A DNA stretch of 37,099 nucleotides from Phascolarctobacterium sp. (GTDB taxonomy: Bacteria > Bacillota > Negativicutes > Acidaminococcales > Acidaminococcaceae), in contig SFCN01000013.1 of the NCBI GenBank assembly GCA_004558595.1, positions 1-37,099 of the forward strand. The letters run 5' to 3'. Shown here one piece after another: positions 1 to 9,133 of this stretch (position 1 is its first letter; every line of letters begins with the position of its first letter). Under the pieces are notes generated by a model. It was not told the origin of the DNA. It saw only the letters and a list, made by a program, of their open reading frames with translations, and made no database searches. The position numbers and the translations under genes were made by a program.

Positions 1-25
1 TGCTATAGACACACATATATAGTTT

Positions 26-54
26 ATTATAACAGCATACGGCCATTCTTTCAA
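26..54 (-). promoter_or_regulatory. Sigma-70-type promoter reading off the left edge
   Basis: On the minus strand a -35 box TTGAAA (plus positions 49-54) is followed after exactly 17 bases by a consensus -10 box TATAAT (26-31). It begins just after the stop codon of the 422-residue gene at 61, so it should drive the next minus-strand gene, which lies outside the window. Confidence 0.6.
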
Positions 55-60
55 GAATTC

Positions 61-1329
61 TTACAGATTTCCTATAATCCGCATATAAAATTCCTTACCA
101 CCGTACACATATTCTGCGCTCAGGAACTCGTGAATGCGATAACGCACGCCAAATTCGTTGCGGTCTTCCTCAGAGAAATGCTCAGCTCTGAGGCGCCATT
201 TAGGGCTTAAATTATACTCCAAGCGATAATTATTGTCACCCATGGGCATACGACGGGTGTAGCTCCACACGCTCTTGCCCCAGTAACGGGAATAGCCTGC
301 GCCAAAGCGCCAGTTTACATGGTCTAGGACCACCTCGGCCTCACCGAAGATTTCCTCTTTTGGCGAAATAAATTTACCCACATGGGCCTTGCCGGACAAA
401 TTTTCATTATCGCGACCCACATCACCATAGCCCTCAAACCAAACCTTGTATTTATCGGAATTAATCATGATGCTCACGGGCATGTTGCTGGCCGGCTCTA
501 GCTTCACCACCGGCAGCAATTCAAACTCACGCACAGAGCTTTCCGCCAGCAGCTTCTCCGTAAGCATTTTTTCCAGCTCAGCCTGATGATGCTTGACATA
601 AGCAAGGGGTAGGCCACGCAGCTTATCGCATTCAGCGGCGTATTTATACTTTAAATCCATCAAGAGGATGTTGGGGATGGCTTCACTGCGCAGCTCATAC
701 TTAATATTGGTCACCAGCTGCCCCACAGGATAGATGACCACCTGCACCAGCGTCCGGTCCCCCTCCTGCAGCACATCCACCGCCGCCCGAAACTCAGGCA
801 GAGCCTCCTCCACCTGGCTGCGCACCATGCGGCGCAACACACCGCCGGCCCAGTCGCCGGCGTCCACGCTAGCGCCACTGATGGCAGCCTTAAGCTGTTC
901 CTTCAGCTCAGGTATACGCCCAGAAAGCAGCGCCGCCGTTTCGGCCTCCACGCCGGAGAATTGCAAATCAATCACCGGCTGAGAGATTGTCGCTCCCCAA
1001 GGCCGCGCCAACAAGGTAATCCTTGTTTGGCGAGCGGCCTCTAAGCGCACGTCCACCAGCTCATAGCCAGTGAAGACCCGGTCGCCTATCTCCGTAAGGA
1101 GACGCTTGTAGTCGCCCTCAGCAGCGGCAATAGCCCCGTCATCCTTATCGATAAATAATTGCTTCGCCACCACCTGCATGCTGCTGCTCATCTTGTGTAG
1201 CAGCACGGGGCTTGTGCCACCGCTGGTATCCACGACCTGCACAGCAACATCTTCAATGGGGGCAGAAAAAGCTTGCTGCAATGGCAAGCATGTCATTGCA
1301 GCAAGAATGATAATCTTATTCAGCTTCAT
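61..1329 (-). CDS. Putative outer-membrane protein with small C-terminal beta-barrel
   Basis: I do not recognise this 422-residue protein by name. It begins with a signal peptide (hydrophobic residues 5-20, likely cleavage after AFSA). The middle section (about 90-270) is mixed helix and strand. The last 130 residues look like amphipathic beta-strands separated by charged turns, rich in Tyr, Trp and Phe, as in a small outer-membrane barrel. The last residue is Leu rather than the common Phe. It starts 28 bases after bamA ends and is probably cotranscribed with it, so a role in the outer membrane or its assembly is an inference from context. The start ATG has an AGGAG about 11 bases upstream, which is somewhat far. 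Confidence 0.6.
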   Translation of the reverse strand: MKLNKIIILAAMTCLPLQQAFSAPIEDVAVQVVDTSGGTSPVLLHKMSSSMQVVAKQLFIDKDDGAIAAAEGDYKRLLTEIGDRVFTGYELVDVRLEAARQTRITLLARPWGATISQPVIDLQFSGVEAETAALLSGRIPELKEQLKAAISGASVDAGDWAGGVLRRMVRSQVEEALPEFRAAVDVLQEGDRTLVQVVIYPVGQLVTNIKYELRSEAIPNILLMDLKYKYAAECDKLRGLPLAYVKHHQAELEKMLTEKLLAESSVREFELLPVVKLEPASNMPVSIMINSDKYKVWFEGYGDVGRDNENLSGKAHVGKFISPKEEIFGEAEVVLDHVNWRFGAGYSRYWGKSVWSYTRRMPMGDNNYRLEYNLSPKWRLRAEHFSEEDRNEFGVRYRIHEFLSAEYVYGGKEFYMRIIGNL

Positions 1330-1357
1330 AGCAGCATCTGCTCCTAATTTTTACTGA

Positions 1358-3298
1358 TTAGAACTGACCACCAAAGCTAAAATGGAACTTGCCACCGTCT
1401 TCACCATAGCCATAGTCAAGCTTTACAGGACCCAGAGGAGAATTGATTCTCAGGCCCACACCATAGCTATTCTTGATCAGACCAAAGTCAAAATCATCCT
1501 CGTGACGTTTATCCCAAGCATAGCCATTATCAGTAAACAGCACGCCCTGAACCTTCTTCACAATGGGGAAGCGATATTCCAGAGTCGCCTTCACCATGCT
1601 GTTGCCACGGAATTGGTCATCCTCATAGCCACGCAGGGTGTCGCTGCCGCCCATGGAGTAGCGTTGGGACAGGGGCATATCGCCATCAGCATAGCCTGCG
1701 CCCAAATTCAAAGCCCAGACGCTTTCGCCGCCGGCACGGTAGTAATAGCGCCAATCGGCAGTGAATTTAGTAAAGTCAAAATCGCCGCCTAGGCCGCCGG
1801 CCCATTCCACACTATAGGCCATACGCTTGCCTTCGTGGGGATCATAAACATTGTCACGGGAGTCGAAAATGCGGCCCAAGGTAATGGAACGGGTGGTACC
1901 AAAGTTTTCCTTACGGCGTTCTTCAGCAGTTTTCGGCATCCAATTTTTGTATTTATCGCTTTTGCTAGCAATACTACCATCAGGATTTTCCTTATAGAAT
2001 TGGTCCTCGTAGTACTGCTCTTTATCGCCTTCGTAACCGTCAGCTTCACCCTTATAGATATCATCACGATTCTTCAGAGTGATGTAGTTACTAATGTACT
2101 CGTTATGAGTCTTACGGCTAAAGGTCAGCTCCTGACCACGACGCTTTTTATCGTAACGGGCAATCTCATCGCCGTTAATATCATAGTCAGCATATTCGTT
2201 AGTAATATCGTACAAATTAATGGTAGCTGAGGTTTCCTTGTCATCAATCCAGGGACGAGTATAGCTGAAGTCATAGTTCTTGTTATCCTCGCCGCCGAAT
2301 TCCCAGCGAATATTAATCTTATCGCCGGTGCCGCGGAAGTTCTTATCACCGATGGAGATCATACCTACGAAGCCGTCAGCATTACTGTAGCCTGCGCCAA
2401 TACCGAAGGTACCGGTATTCATTTCCACTACGTCGATTTCCACCTCAACGGAGTTAGGCTCACGACCGGGGTTCAGCTTCACATTAACGTCCTCGAAATA
2501 GCCTAAATTATAGACACGCTGCATACTGCGGCGAGCATCCTTAGCATTAAAGGGCTTGCCGGGCTTGAGCTTCATTTCCCGGGTAATAACGTAATCCTTA
2601 CATTTTTTGTTACCCTTAACCTTAAAGCCCTCTACCAAGCCTTCATTGACAGTAACCTTAAGAGTGCCATTTTGCTCCATATGCACATCGGTCACACGGG
2701 CTAAAATATAGCCACTGGAGCGATATTCCTCCTCCAGCTTTTGCACGCATTTATTGATTTGCTTTAAATTAGCCACCTTATCCTTTTCTAAATCAAAGCA
2801 GGCAGCTACCTTTTGAGCATCGATAACAGTATTTCCCTGCACATCCACATCCTTGTAGACGGGGTTTTCCAGCACATTATAAATTACCTGCACGCCCTCG
2901 GGCACCAGCTTGAATTCGGGATGCATATCATAGAACCAGCCCATATCATAGATAGCGCTTAAGTCCTGGCTCAGGCCCTCTTCAGTAAACTCCATGCCCT
3001 GCTTTGTTTTCAAGACGGCAAGGATTTCCTCCTGACTAATAGCCGCGTTACCGGCAATAATTTGCTTGGTAATCTTTTTTCCCAAATAAGGTGCCAATTT
3101 ATTTTCTTCCTTCTGCGCCGGAGCAGCTTCGGCTTCTGTAGCGGGCTGTACCGCAGGGGCTGCTTCAGCCACCGTAGTAGTCTGCGCCGCAGGTGCAGCA
3201 GCCATCTCAGGTGCCTGGGTGTTTTCAGCATAAGCAGGCAAAGCCAGCAGCACAGCTGCCAAGCCCACCGTCAAAGGCTGCCATAGGGTTCTTTTCAT
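1358..3298 (-). CDS. bamA: Outer-membrane assembly factor BamA
   Basis: BamA inserts beta-barrel proteins into the outer membrane. The protein has a signal peptide (cleavage near AYA, residue 25), an Ala/Pro/Gln-rich stretch to about 70, then POTRA domains from about 75 to 295. The last POTRA is the clearest, with its repeat ending in NLGYFEDV. The C-terminal half is an Omp85 barrel with the loop-6 motif as LRGY in GGSDTLRGYEDD, and it ends in Phe (SFGGQF). I count about three POTRA domains; Escherichia coli BamA has five, which accounts for the shorter length of about 646 residues. An in-frame TTG precedes the ATG by one codon; the ATG at 3298 is preferred, with GGAGG 9 bases upstream. It lies 20 bases downstream of the 167-residue membrane protein gene. 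Confidence 0.93.
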   Translation of the reverse strand: MKRTLWQPLTVGLAAVLLALPAYAENTQAPEMAAAPAAQTTTVAEAAPAVQPATEAEAAPAQKEENKLAPYLGKKITKQIIAGNAAISQEEILAVLKTKQGMEFTEEGLSQDLSAIYDMGWFYDMHPEFKLVPEGVQVIYNVLENPVYKDVDVQGNTVIDAQKVAACFDLEKDKVANLKQINKCVQKLEEEYRSSGYILARVTDVHMEQNGTLKVTVNEGLVEGFKVKGNKKCKDYVITREMKLKPGKPFNAKDARRSMQRVYNLGYFEDVNVKLNPGREPNSVEVEIDVVEMNTGTFGIGAGYSNADGFVGMISIGDKNFRGTGDKINIRWEFGGEDNKNYDFSYTRPWIDDKETSATINLYDITNEYADYDINGDEIARYDKKRRGQELTFSRKTHNEYISNYITLKNRDDIYKGEADGYEGDKEQYYEDQFYKENPDGSIASKSDKYKNWMPKTAEERRKENFGTTRSITLGRIFDSRDNVYDPHEGKRMAYSVEWAGGLGGDFDFTKFTADWRYYYRAGGESVWALNLGAGYADGDMPLSQRYSMGGSDTLRGYEDDQFRGNSMVKATLEYRFPIVKKVQGVLFTDNGYAWDKRHEDDFDFGLIKNSYGVGLRINSPLGPVKLDYGYGEDGGKFHFSFGGQF

Positions 3299-3318
3299 CA
3301 ATGAAGTCCTCCTTCGCG

Positions 3319-3822
3319 TTATTTCGAATTACTCAATTCAACTCTTGCGGACTGCACCAATTTGTGCAAATCTGCTTTGGATATAGAAAGCTGGGATTGC
3401 TGTTTTTCCTTTTCCTTGTCCTTAGCTTGGGAAAGGACTGCCTCCGAGCTCGTGCGCGTATTAGTGGTAGGCTGCTGCTTGATGGCTGGCGCCACAACCT
3501 GGGGCTCAGCCTGCACCGCCGTACTTTTAGCCACAGGTGGTACAGGGGCCTTAGCCCGCTGCTTATAGTGGTCCCTGGCGAAATACCAGCCGCCCACGCC
3601 TGCCAAAACCAACAGCATGGCCGCGCTAGCCGCCAAAACCTGTCTATTCCAGCTCCAGGGTACATCCTTTTTCTGGCGGAGATTCTTTAGCTCGGCTTCA
3701 GCCAGCATTAAATCCAGCTCACCGCGTATATCCTTATTGTCCAAAAAACTCTGCTCCGCATTATCTAAGCTGCTCTTCACCGAGCGAATGCGGCGGAACA
3801 AGGAGTTGCTTGGCTGCGCCAT
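3319..3822 (-). CDS. Single-pass membrane protein of unknown function
   Basis: I do not recognise this 167-residue protein. It has a charged cytoplasmic N-terminal part of about 60 residues with helical propensity, one transmembrane segment (about residues 64-81), a Pro/Ala/Gln-rich linker, and a charged, Lys/Glu-rich C-terminal region. Net charge suggests the N-terminus is inside and the C-terminus is in the periplasm. It lies between the sigma factor gene (162 bases upstream) and bamA (20 bases downstream). A short cytoplasmic domain, one membrane span and a periplasmic tail is the layout of many anti-sigma factors, but I see no diagnostic anti-sigma motif. An envelope-scaffold role is equally possible. 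An AGGGGG ribosome binding site supports the ATG start. Confidence 0.75.
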   Translation of the reverse strand: MAQPSNSLFRRIRSVKSSLDNAEQSFLDNKDIRGELDLMLAEAELKNLRQKKDVPWSWNRQVLAASAAMLLVLAGVGGWYFARDHYKQRAKAPVPPVAKSTAVQAEPQVVAPAIKQQPTTNTRTSSEAVLSQAKDKEKEKQQSQLSISKADLHKLVQSARVELSNSK

Positions 3823-3984
3823 GGAAATACCCCCTTCTGCTTATAATCACGACTATATCAGATAAAGTCATTATTCTTTGCAGATTTTCACAGCCCATTT
3901 ACTTAAATTAACGCTGATTATATTCTATTATCTTTCTCTTTCGCCAAATTTCTCTTCAATATGACTATGCAGCGAAATAGCCGC

Positions 3985-4620
3985 TCAATTCTTATTAAAA
4001 TCGTGCATGAAACGGGACAGCATGCCCCGAATACGACGCACACCCTGCTTTTGCAGGCGATAAACATGTCCTAGGCTTACATCAATGGCATCGGCCACGG
4101 CCTGAGCGGTCCTCTCCTCCAAAAACATGCCCTGCAGCACCTGCTGCTCCTTCACAGGTAGGCGGTCCATGGCCTGGGAAACCTTCTCTGCCAAAAGCTT
4201 CTGCTCCGTCAGCTCCGTGGGTGTAGCCAATTCGGAGGGCAGCGCATCACTGAGGGTAAAGCCCTGACTGATTTCGCTATCCAAATAGACCAAGCCCTTT
4301 CTATCAGCACGGCGCAAATAATCCACCATGCTGCCCTTAATACGGAAGGAGGCAAACAAACTGAAGGCTACCTGACGCTTATAATCATAACTTTCCGCCG
4401 CCTCTAGCAGGCCCACCATGCCCTCCTGAATCAGCTCCATCGTCTCGGCCTCGCCCAGCTTGAAGCTGGCCGCGATTTTAAAGACTAGGGGCTGGTAGCT
4501 GGTCATGAGCCTTTGATGGGCAGCCAAATCGCCCTGAGCTGACTGCTCCCACAGCCTGCGCTCCTCCTCGGGCTCCAAAAGCGGCGTTTTGCGCAGCTCC
4601 TCGAGATAGCTTTGCAGCAT
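3985..4620 (-). CDS. RNA polymerase sigma factor, sigma-70 family
   Basis: This 211-residue alternative sigma factor directs RNA polymerase to its own promoter class. Region 2 spans about residues 22-100, with the typical LIQEGMVGLLEAAESYD core and FASFRIKGSMVDYLRR. A helix-turn-helix region 4 lies at about 150-205 (LPVKEQQVLQGMFLEERTAQ and the following helices). The spacing resembles the FliA/WhiG/SigF group rather than short ECF factors, but I cannot assign a named regulon. It starts 36 bases after tamB with a strong GGGAGGTG site, so it is probably cotranscribed with tamB. Finding a sigma factor between tamB and bamA suggests control of envelope genes, which is inference. Whether the 162-base gap downstream holds a separate promoter is unclear: I saw only poorly spaced -10-like boxes there. 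Confidence 0.9.
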   Translation of the reverse strand: MLQSYLEELRKTPLLEPEEERRLWEQSAQGDLAAHQRLMTSYQPLVFKIAASFKLGEAETMELIQEGMVGLLEAAESYDYKRQVAFSLFASFRIKGSMVDYLRRADRKGLVYLDSEISQGFTLSDALPSELATPTELTEQKLLAEKVSQAMDRLPVKEQQVLQGMFLEERTAQAVADAIDVSLGHVYRLQKQGVRRIRGMLSRFMHDFNKN

Positions 4621-4656
4621 GCTTGCACCTCCCTTCCTGAATAAAATTTAAAAATT

Positions 4657-7600
4657 CTAGAACGTTATCTTGTATTCCAAGCCATACCAGTTATCAGCCT
4701 TGTCATTCATGTCATAGCTTCTGGAATAGGTTATATTCATGTGCCTACTAATATCGTACTGCCCGAAAATGCTCCTGTCAAGAGCGTCAAAGCTAGTAGT
4801 GTAGCCGAACATGAAATTATTGTTTAAATATTTGCTTACTAATACATTATACTGATTGCGCTCATCATTAGTCAAGTCCTGATTACCAACCTTGGAGCTT
4901 TCATAGCCGATACCTGAGCGTACCTTGCCTGTGTAAATACGGAATTGGTCCAGACCCAAATTTTGCTTAATCCAAGTCTCCACGTCGCCTAACACCGTCA
5001 TCTGTAGGCCCACCGTCATGAGATTATTCATATCATCACTGGTGACCTCGTTGCTGCCAGCGGTATCCCGCTGCAGGGTCAGCATCCTTACGATAGTGTT
5101 GCGCTCCAGCGGCGGATCGCTGGCGAGTACCAGATCCATTTTTTCCACAGGGCCGTTCACCTTCATGTAAATGCGGTAACGGCTAAAGCGTGCCATGCTT
5201 TCCAAATTAACGTTGGGCAGGAATGTACCCGGCTCCACCCAAACCAAGCTTGCATTGCGCAGCTTGAAGTCCGTGCGCAGATAGGAAATTGTGCCCTTTT
5301 CCGCCTTAATGGTGCCGTCAACAATGGGGAATAATGTACTGCCCTTCAGCTGAATGCCTCCCTGCAGCCAAATATCATACAAATAGCTATTATACAGATG
5401 AATTTTATTGCCCAAGGCCACCTGCAAATCGAGGCCAAAATTACTTTCGCCCTCGCCCAGCTCGGGCACGGTAGGCATATTCACCAGCACATCATCCAGC
5501 TTCAGCTGACCCTTAATCAAGGGCCTATATTCCACAGGCGGACGTTCATTGCCCTTAGCCTTGCGTCGATCCCGATATCTCTGAGGAACAATTTCTATCT
5601 CGCTATTAATGCGTGCGCTAACCATCTGGGAGGCCAACTCCACATTGTCAGCCTTAATATGCAGCCTATAGGCATCCTTTTCCGTAGTGTGCAGCGCGTA
5701 GCTACCCTCGGCAGATAAAAGTCCCTTGCCCAGCTTCGTGGACAGATTGTTTAAGAGCACAGTGTTGCCCTGGAAGTCCACATCCAGATTAATATTTTCC
5801 AGAACCGTATCCAGATCCTTAATCTTCACAGCGCCATCCACAATCTTCAAGGAGCCATACAGGAGGGGCTCCTCCAGCGTACCGGCCAAACGTAGCTGAC
5901 CATTGGTATCGCCCACGCCCCATTCCACCATTTTGCTCAGAGCGGGCAAAATGCCTAAACGGGCCTCGTTTACATCCATAACGATATTCATTTCCGCGCC
6001 GGGATTGCGCCGCTGCTCCTTGGAGCGGAATATATCCAAGGGAATATCGCCACTGGCCTTAACGCCGTAGACATCCTTCATAGCCACCAGCTCCTGCAGC
6101 TTAATAACATCATCGCTTAAGGATAGCTCTGCTGTGAGCTTATCCATGCCCACACCAGCCACGGAGCCATTGGTAATTTCCAAGGTGCCCTTACCGATGG
6201 GATTAGCGATATTGCCCTGGATAGCCACCTGCATATCCATCTCACCCTTGATTTCCGGCGGATTCTTCATTACGGCGGTCACGATGGCCGGGTTAGCCTT
6301 GGTCGCGGTCATAGCCAAATTAAAATCATTTTTCTTCAGCTCTATTTGACCGCCAGCGGTAATCAAGCCGTGATCCACAACGCCGTCCTGCTCCTGCAGC
6401 TTCACCTCATCTAAGGTCAGCAAAGTTTTTTTCACGCTGCCCTTCAACGCCATATGGGCATAATTGAGCTCATGAATCTTCACATCATCAGCCTGAATAG
6501 AAATATTGAGGCCGCTGCCCTTGCCCTGAGGGCAGAAATCCAAAAGGCCCTGCATTTGCCCATTGATATCGTAATCCAGCCGCGCCATACGCAGTAGTCC
6601 ACCAATATCGCCCCACAGCATCTGAACCTTGCCCTGCATGAATTTTTCCTGCAAATTCAAATTAACATCCGCCGTATAAAGGCCATAGTTGGTCGGATCG
6701 TCCCTATAGGGCTGCTTAAAGGAAACCTGGAACATATTATATGGGAGCCCACGCCCCTCCACCGTACCGGACAGCTCCGTAATAGCCTCACCGTTAATGA
6801 GCACCTTGTCGCTGTCCACGTTGCCGCTAAAGGTAGGCGCAGTGAGCCTGCCACCTAAATGACCCTTGGCATTGAGCTTACCGCCTAAATCCACGGTCTC
6901 GTCCTTAATAGGCAAGTGAGCCAAATCCACATCCTTGGCCACCACATCAAAGTTCAGGGTGCCATCCTTGGCCATAGTGCCATTCATTTTGATATCCGCA
7001 TAAAAGGCTTTAATTAAAAAGTCCTCCAGCTCTAAATTGCCCTTATCATACAAATAGCGACCATCCACACTGTTATACAGCTGCTCCATGGCGCTGCCGT
7101 CGGAGGCATGAACCTCGCCATATACATATAAATCCTTGGCGGTACCACGCACCTGCATCACATTGTCCAGATTGCCGGTTACGGGCACCTCTTTTTTATT
7201 TAGCAAGAGCCGCATAATAGGCTCGATACGCACGCCAGAGGTCTCCAGAGACAAATCTACAAAGGGCTCCTCCCCACGTAAATCCACTGAACCGCTGACG
7301 ATATGATGGCCCTGCTCCATATTAGCCTGAAAATTTTTGATGGTCAAAAGGTTGTCCTTCAGGCTTATAAAGCCATGGGCCTCCCTAATGCTTTGTTCCA
7401 TAAATTCAGCATGACTCAGTTGAATAATGCCAGCAAACTCAGGCGCGGTAAGCCTTCCGCCCACAGCGAAGCCCGTGGAACACAGGCCACTGCCCTCCTT
7501 GCCCGCTGCTGCCAGCAGCGGGTCAACAGGAAAGTCAGCCATTCTACCCTTGATTTCCAGCTGTCCGTCCTTGCTAACGCTACCACTAGCCAAAAGGGTA

Positions 7601-8949
7601 CCCTTCTCCCCGGCAAAGGCGCTGAAATGGTCTATTGCAAGACCCTCGCTATTTAAAACACCATCCAAGCTCATGCGGTTAATGTGTAGCCCACGCCATT
7701 GTAAATCCATGGTGTCAGCTGCAGCGTGCAGCTGCAGCGTATCACCATGCACCTTGGCCAGCAGGGCCAGCTTAGCGTTAATCTGCACATCATCCTTAGG
7801 TCTAGCAGGTGTAGCGTGGGTAATATTTTCCAGCGCCAAGTCGCCTGTAAATACCTTTTCTTCCAAGCTATAGGAAGCATTGCCCTTGATGGAGCCACCG
7901 CCGTAGGCAGCATTTACTTCCTCTAGCACGATTTCCTTTTTGTCAGCTCTGAAGGGCAGACGCAGCTTGTTCAAGCTATAGCCCTCATAGGCTAGCTTTT
8001 CGGCGCTGAGCACACCCTTACCACTGGGCGACTCAGTATCGCGCAGATCGGCCTCACCCTCAAGGGTCAGGCTTTGACCATCCAGCAAGGCCTGCAAGGA
8101 GCTGATGGTTAGATAATTATCGTGAACCCGCACCAATCCGTCCAGCTTGAGGCTATGAGTAGCGCCATTGGCCAGAAATTTTCCCTCTAGGCCAGCCAAA
8201 TTAACCTGCCCGGAGTAACGCTGCTGTCCCTTTTCATTAGCATAAATCAGGGCCAGCTTTTTCAGGCCACCCTGCAGCTCAAGTATGTCCCCATAATGCT
8301 TCGCAAGGGGCGCATAGGGCGCTAAATCCAAATGCTCGCTCTTAAGCTCCACGCGACCCTCGCCCTTGGTGGTCACAAGCCCACCAATAGCCAGCTCGTC
8401 GACGCCGCTGCCCAAACGCAGTCCTAGGGCAAATTTAGGATTAGCCCCGCCATCAACTGTGCCAGCTACGGGAAAATCCCACCGGCCCTGAGGCATCTGC
8501 ACATGCAAAAGGCCCTTATTAATTTCCAGCAAGCCATAAAAGGGAGTTTCCTCTGAATCGGAGGGCTTAAGCAGCTTGGCCATATTCCACTGCTGCTCCT
8601 CGTCCATGGTCAAATAAAACTGAGGACGCACCAGCTCCACCCGGCTCACCGCTCTAGCTCCCTTATCCAAGGCTAGCCAAGGACGCATATGCACAATAAG
8701 CCGCGGTATTTCCGCGACCTTCTCGCCCTGAGCGTCCTTAATCACAAGATTGCCCATCTCGGCGCTAAAGCCGCCGTCCCAAGTTAAATCCCCCACGGTC
8801 ACGCTGCCATTAATAAAGCTGGAGGCGATGCGCTCAACCTCAGGCAGGGACTGACGTATATATTTGGGCATTACCGTATGCACTAGGAAGATATAGCCTG
8901 CGCTGAGCAAAACCACTAAAAACGCTATAAATGTTGAAAATTTTTTCAT
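4657..8949 (-). CDS. tamB: TamB family inter-membrane lipid transport protein
   Basis: TamB/AsmA-like proteins are long periplasmic bridges anchored in the inner membrane and implicated in moving phospholipid to the outer membrane. The protein has an N-terminal membrane anchor (about residues 3-25), over 1,000 residues of repetitive beta-strand sequence with recurring amphipathic strands, and the conserved C-terminal TamB (DUF490) domain over roughly the last 350 residues, ending in beta strands (GLEYKITF). The length of about 1,430 residues fits the family. The upstream MMMVTF start has no ribosome binding site. ATG at 8949 (MKKFSTF) has GGTGA just upstream and is chosen. It follows the tolC terminator, so it needs its own promoter in 8950-9078. 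I saw no convincing one there, only a GTGACA/TGTCAC inverted repeat near 8975-8995. Confidence 0.92.
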   Translation of the reverse strand: MKKFSTFIAFLVVLLSAGYIFLVHTVMPKYIRQSLPEVERIASSFINGSVTVGDLTWDGGFSAEMGNLVIKDAQGEKVAEIPRLIVHMRPWLALDKGARAVSRVELVRPQFYLTMDEEQQWNMAKLLKPSDSEETPFYGLLEINKGLLHVQMPQGRWDFPVAGTVDGGANPKFALGLRLGSGVDELAIGGLVTTKGEGRVELKSEHLDLAPYAPLAKHYGDILELQGGLKKLALIYANEKGQQRYSGQVNLAGLEGKFLANGATHSLKLDGLVRVHDNYLTISSLQALLDGQSLTLEGEADLRDTESPSGKGVLSAEKLAYEGYSLNKLRLPFRADKKEIVLEEVNAAYGGGSIKGNASYSLEEKVFTGDLALENITHATPARPKDDVQINAKLALLAKVHGDTLQLHAAADTMDLQWRGLHINRMSLDGVLNSEGLAIDHFSAFAGEKGTLLASGSVSKDGQLEIKGRMADFPVDPLLAAAGKEGSGLCSTGFAVGGRLTAPEFAGIIQLSHAEFMEQSIREAHGFISLKDNLLTIKNFQANMEQGHHIVSGSVDLRGEEPFVDLSLETSGVRIEPIMRLLLNKKEVPVTGNLDNVMQVRGTAKDLYVYGEVHASDGSAMEQLYNSVDGRYLYDKGNLELEDFLIKAFYADIKMNGTMAKDGTLNFDVVAKDVDLAHLPIKDETVDLGGKLNAKGHLGGRLTAPTFSGNVDSDKVLINGEAITELSGTVEGRGLPYNMFQVSFKQPYRDDPTNYGLYTADVNLNLQEKFMQGKVQMLWGDIGGLLRMARLDYDINGQMQGLLDFCPQGKGSGLNISIQADDVKIHELNYAHMALKGSVKKTLLTLDEVKLQEQDGVVDHGLITAGGQIELKKNDFNLAMTATKANPAIVTAVMKNPPEIKGEMDMQVAIQGNIANPIGKGTLEITNGSVAGVGMDKLTAELSLSDDVIKLQELVAMKDVYGVKASGDIPLDIFRSKEQRRNPGAEMNIVMDVNEARLGILPALSKMVEWGVGDTNGQLRLAGTLEEPLLYGSLKIVDGAVKIKDLDTVLENINLDVDFQGNTVLLNNLSTKLGKGLLSAEGSYALHTTEKDAYRLHIKADNVELASQMVSARINSEIEIVPQRYRDRRKAKGNERPPVEYRPLIKGQLKLDDVLVNMPTVPELGEGESNFGLDLQVALGNKIHLYNSYLYDIWLQGGIQLKGSTLFPIVDGTIKAEKGTISYLRTDFKLRNASLVWVEPGTFLPNVNLESMARFSRYRIYMKVNGPVEKMDLVLASDPPLERNTIVRMLTLQRDTAGSNEVTSDDMNNLMTVGLQMTVLGDVETWIKQNLGLDQFRIYTGKVRSGIGYESSKVGNQDLTNDERNQYNVLVSKYLNNNFMFGYTTSFDALDRSIFGQYDISRHMNITYSRSYDMNDKADNWYGLEYKITF

Positions 8950-9078
8950 AAAAGTCACCATCATCAATTATAACAGGACTTAGTGACAAAAATGTGTCAC
9001 CAAGGTCTATTTTAAGCAAAATGAACATACCTCGACTTTGATTATTTCGACATAAGTCAGAATCTTCCTGTTTACGCA

Positions 9079-9115
9079 CAAAAAAATAACGCTCGTGGCC
9101 GTGGCAACGAGCGTC
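9079..9115 (-). terminator. Rho-independent terminator after tolC
   Basis: On the minus strand ACGCTCGT and ACGAGCGT (plus positions 107-114 and 89-96 of the 9,000s) pair perfectly around a 10-base loop, followed by a run of T (9080-9086). It lies directly after the TolC-type gene and separates it from tamB. Confidence 0.85.
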
Positions 9116-9133
9116 TTAGGTCATTATGGGAAA

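Noticed and set aside
8970..9000. tamB promoter using TATAAT near 8965
   Set aside because: No acceptable -35 box lies at 16-18 bases spacing; the only TTGTCA is 11 bases away.
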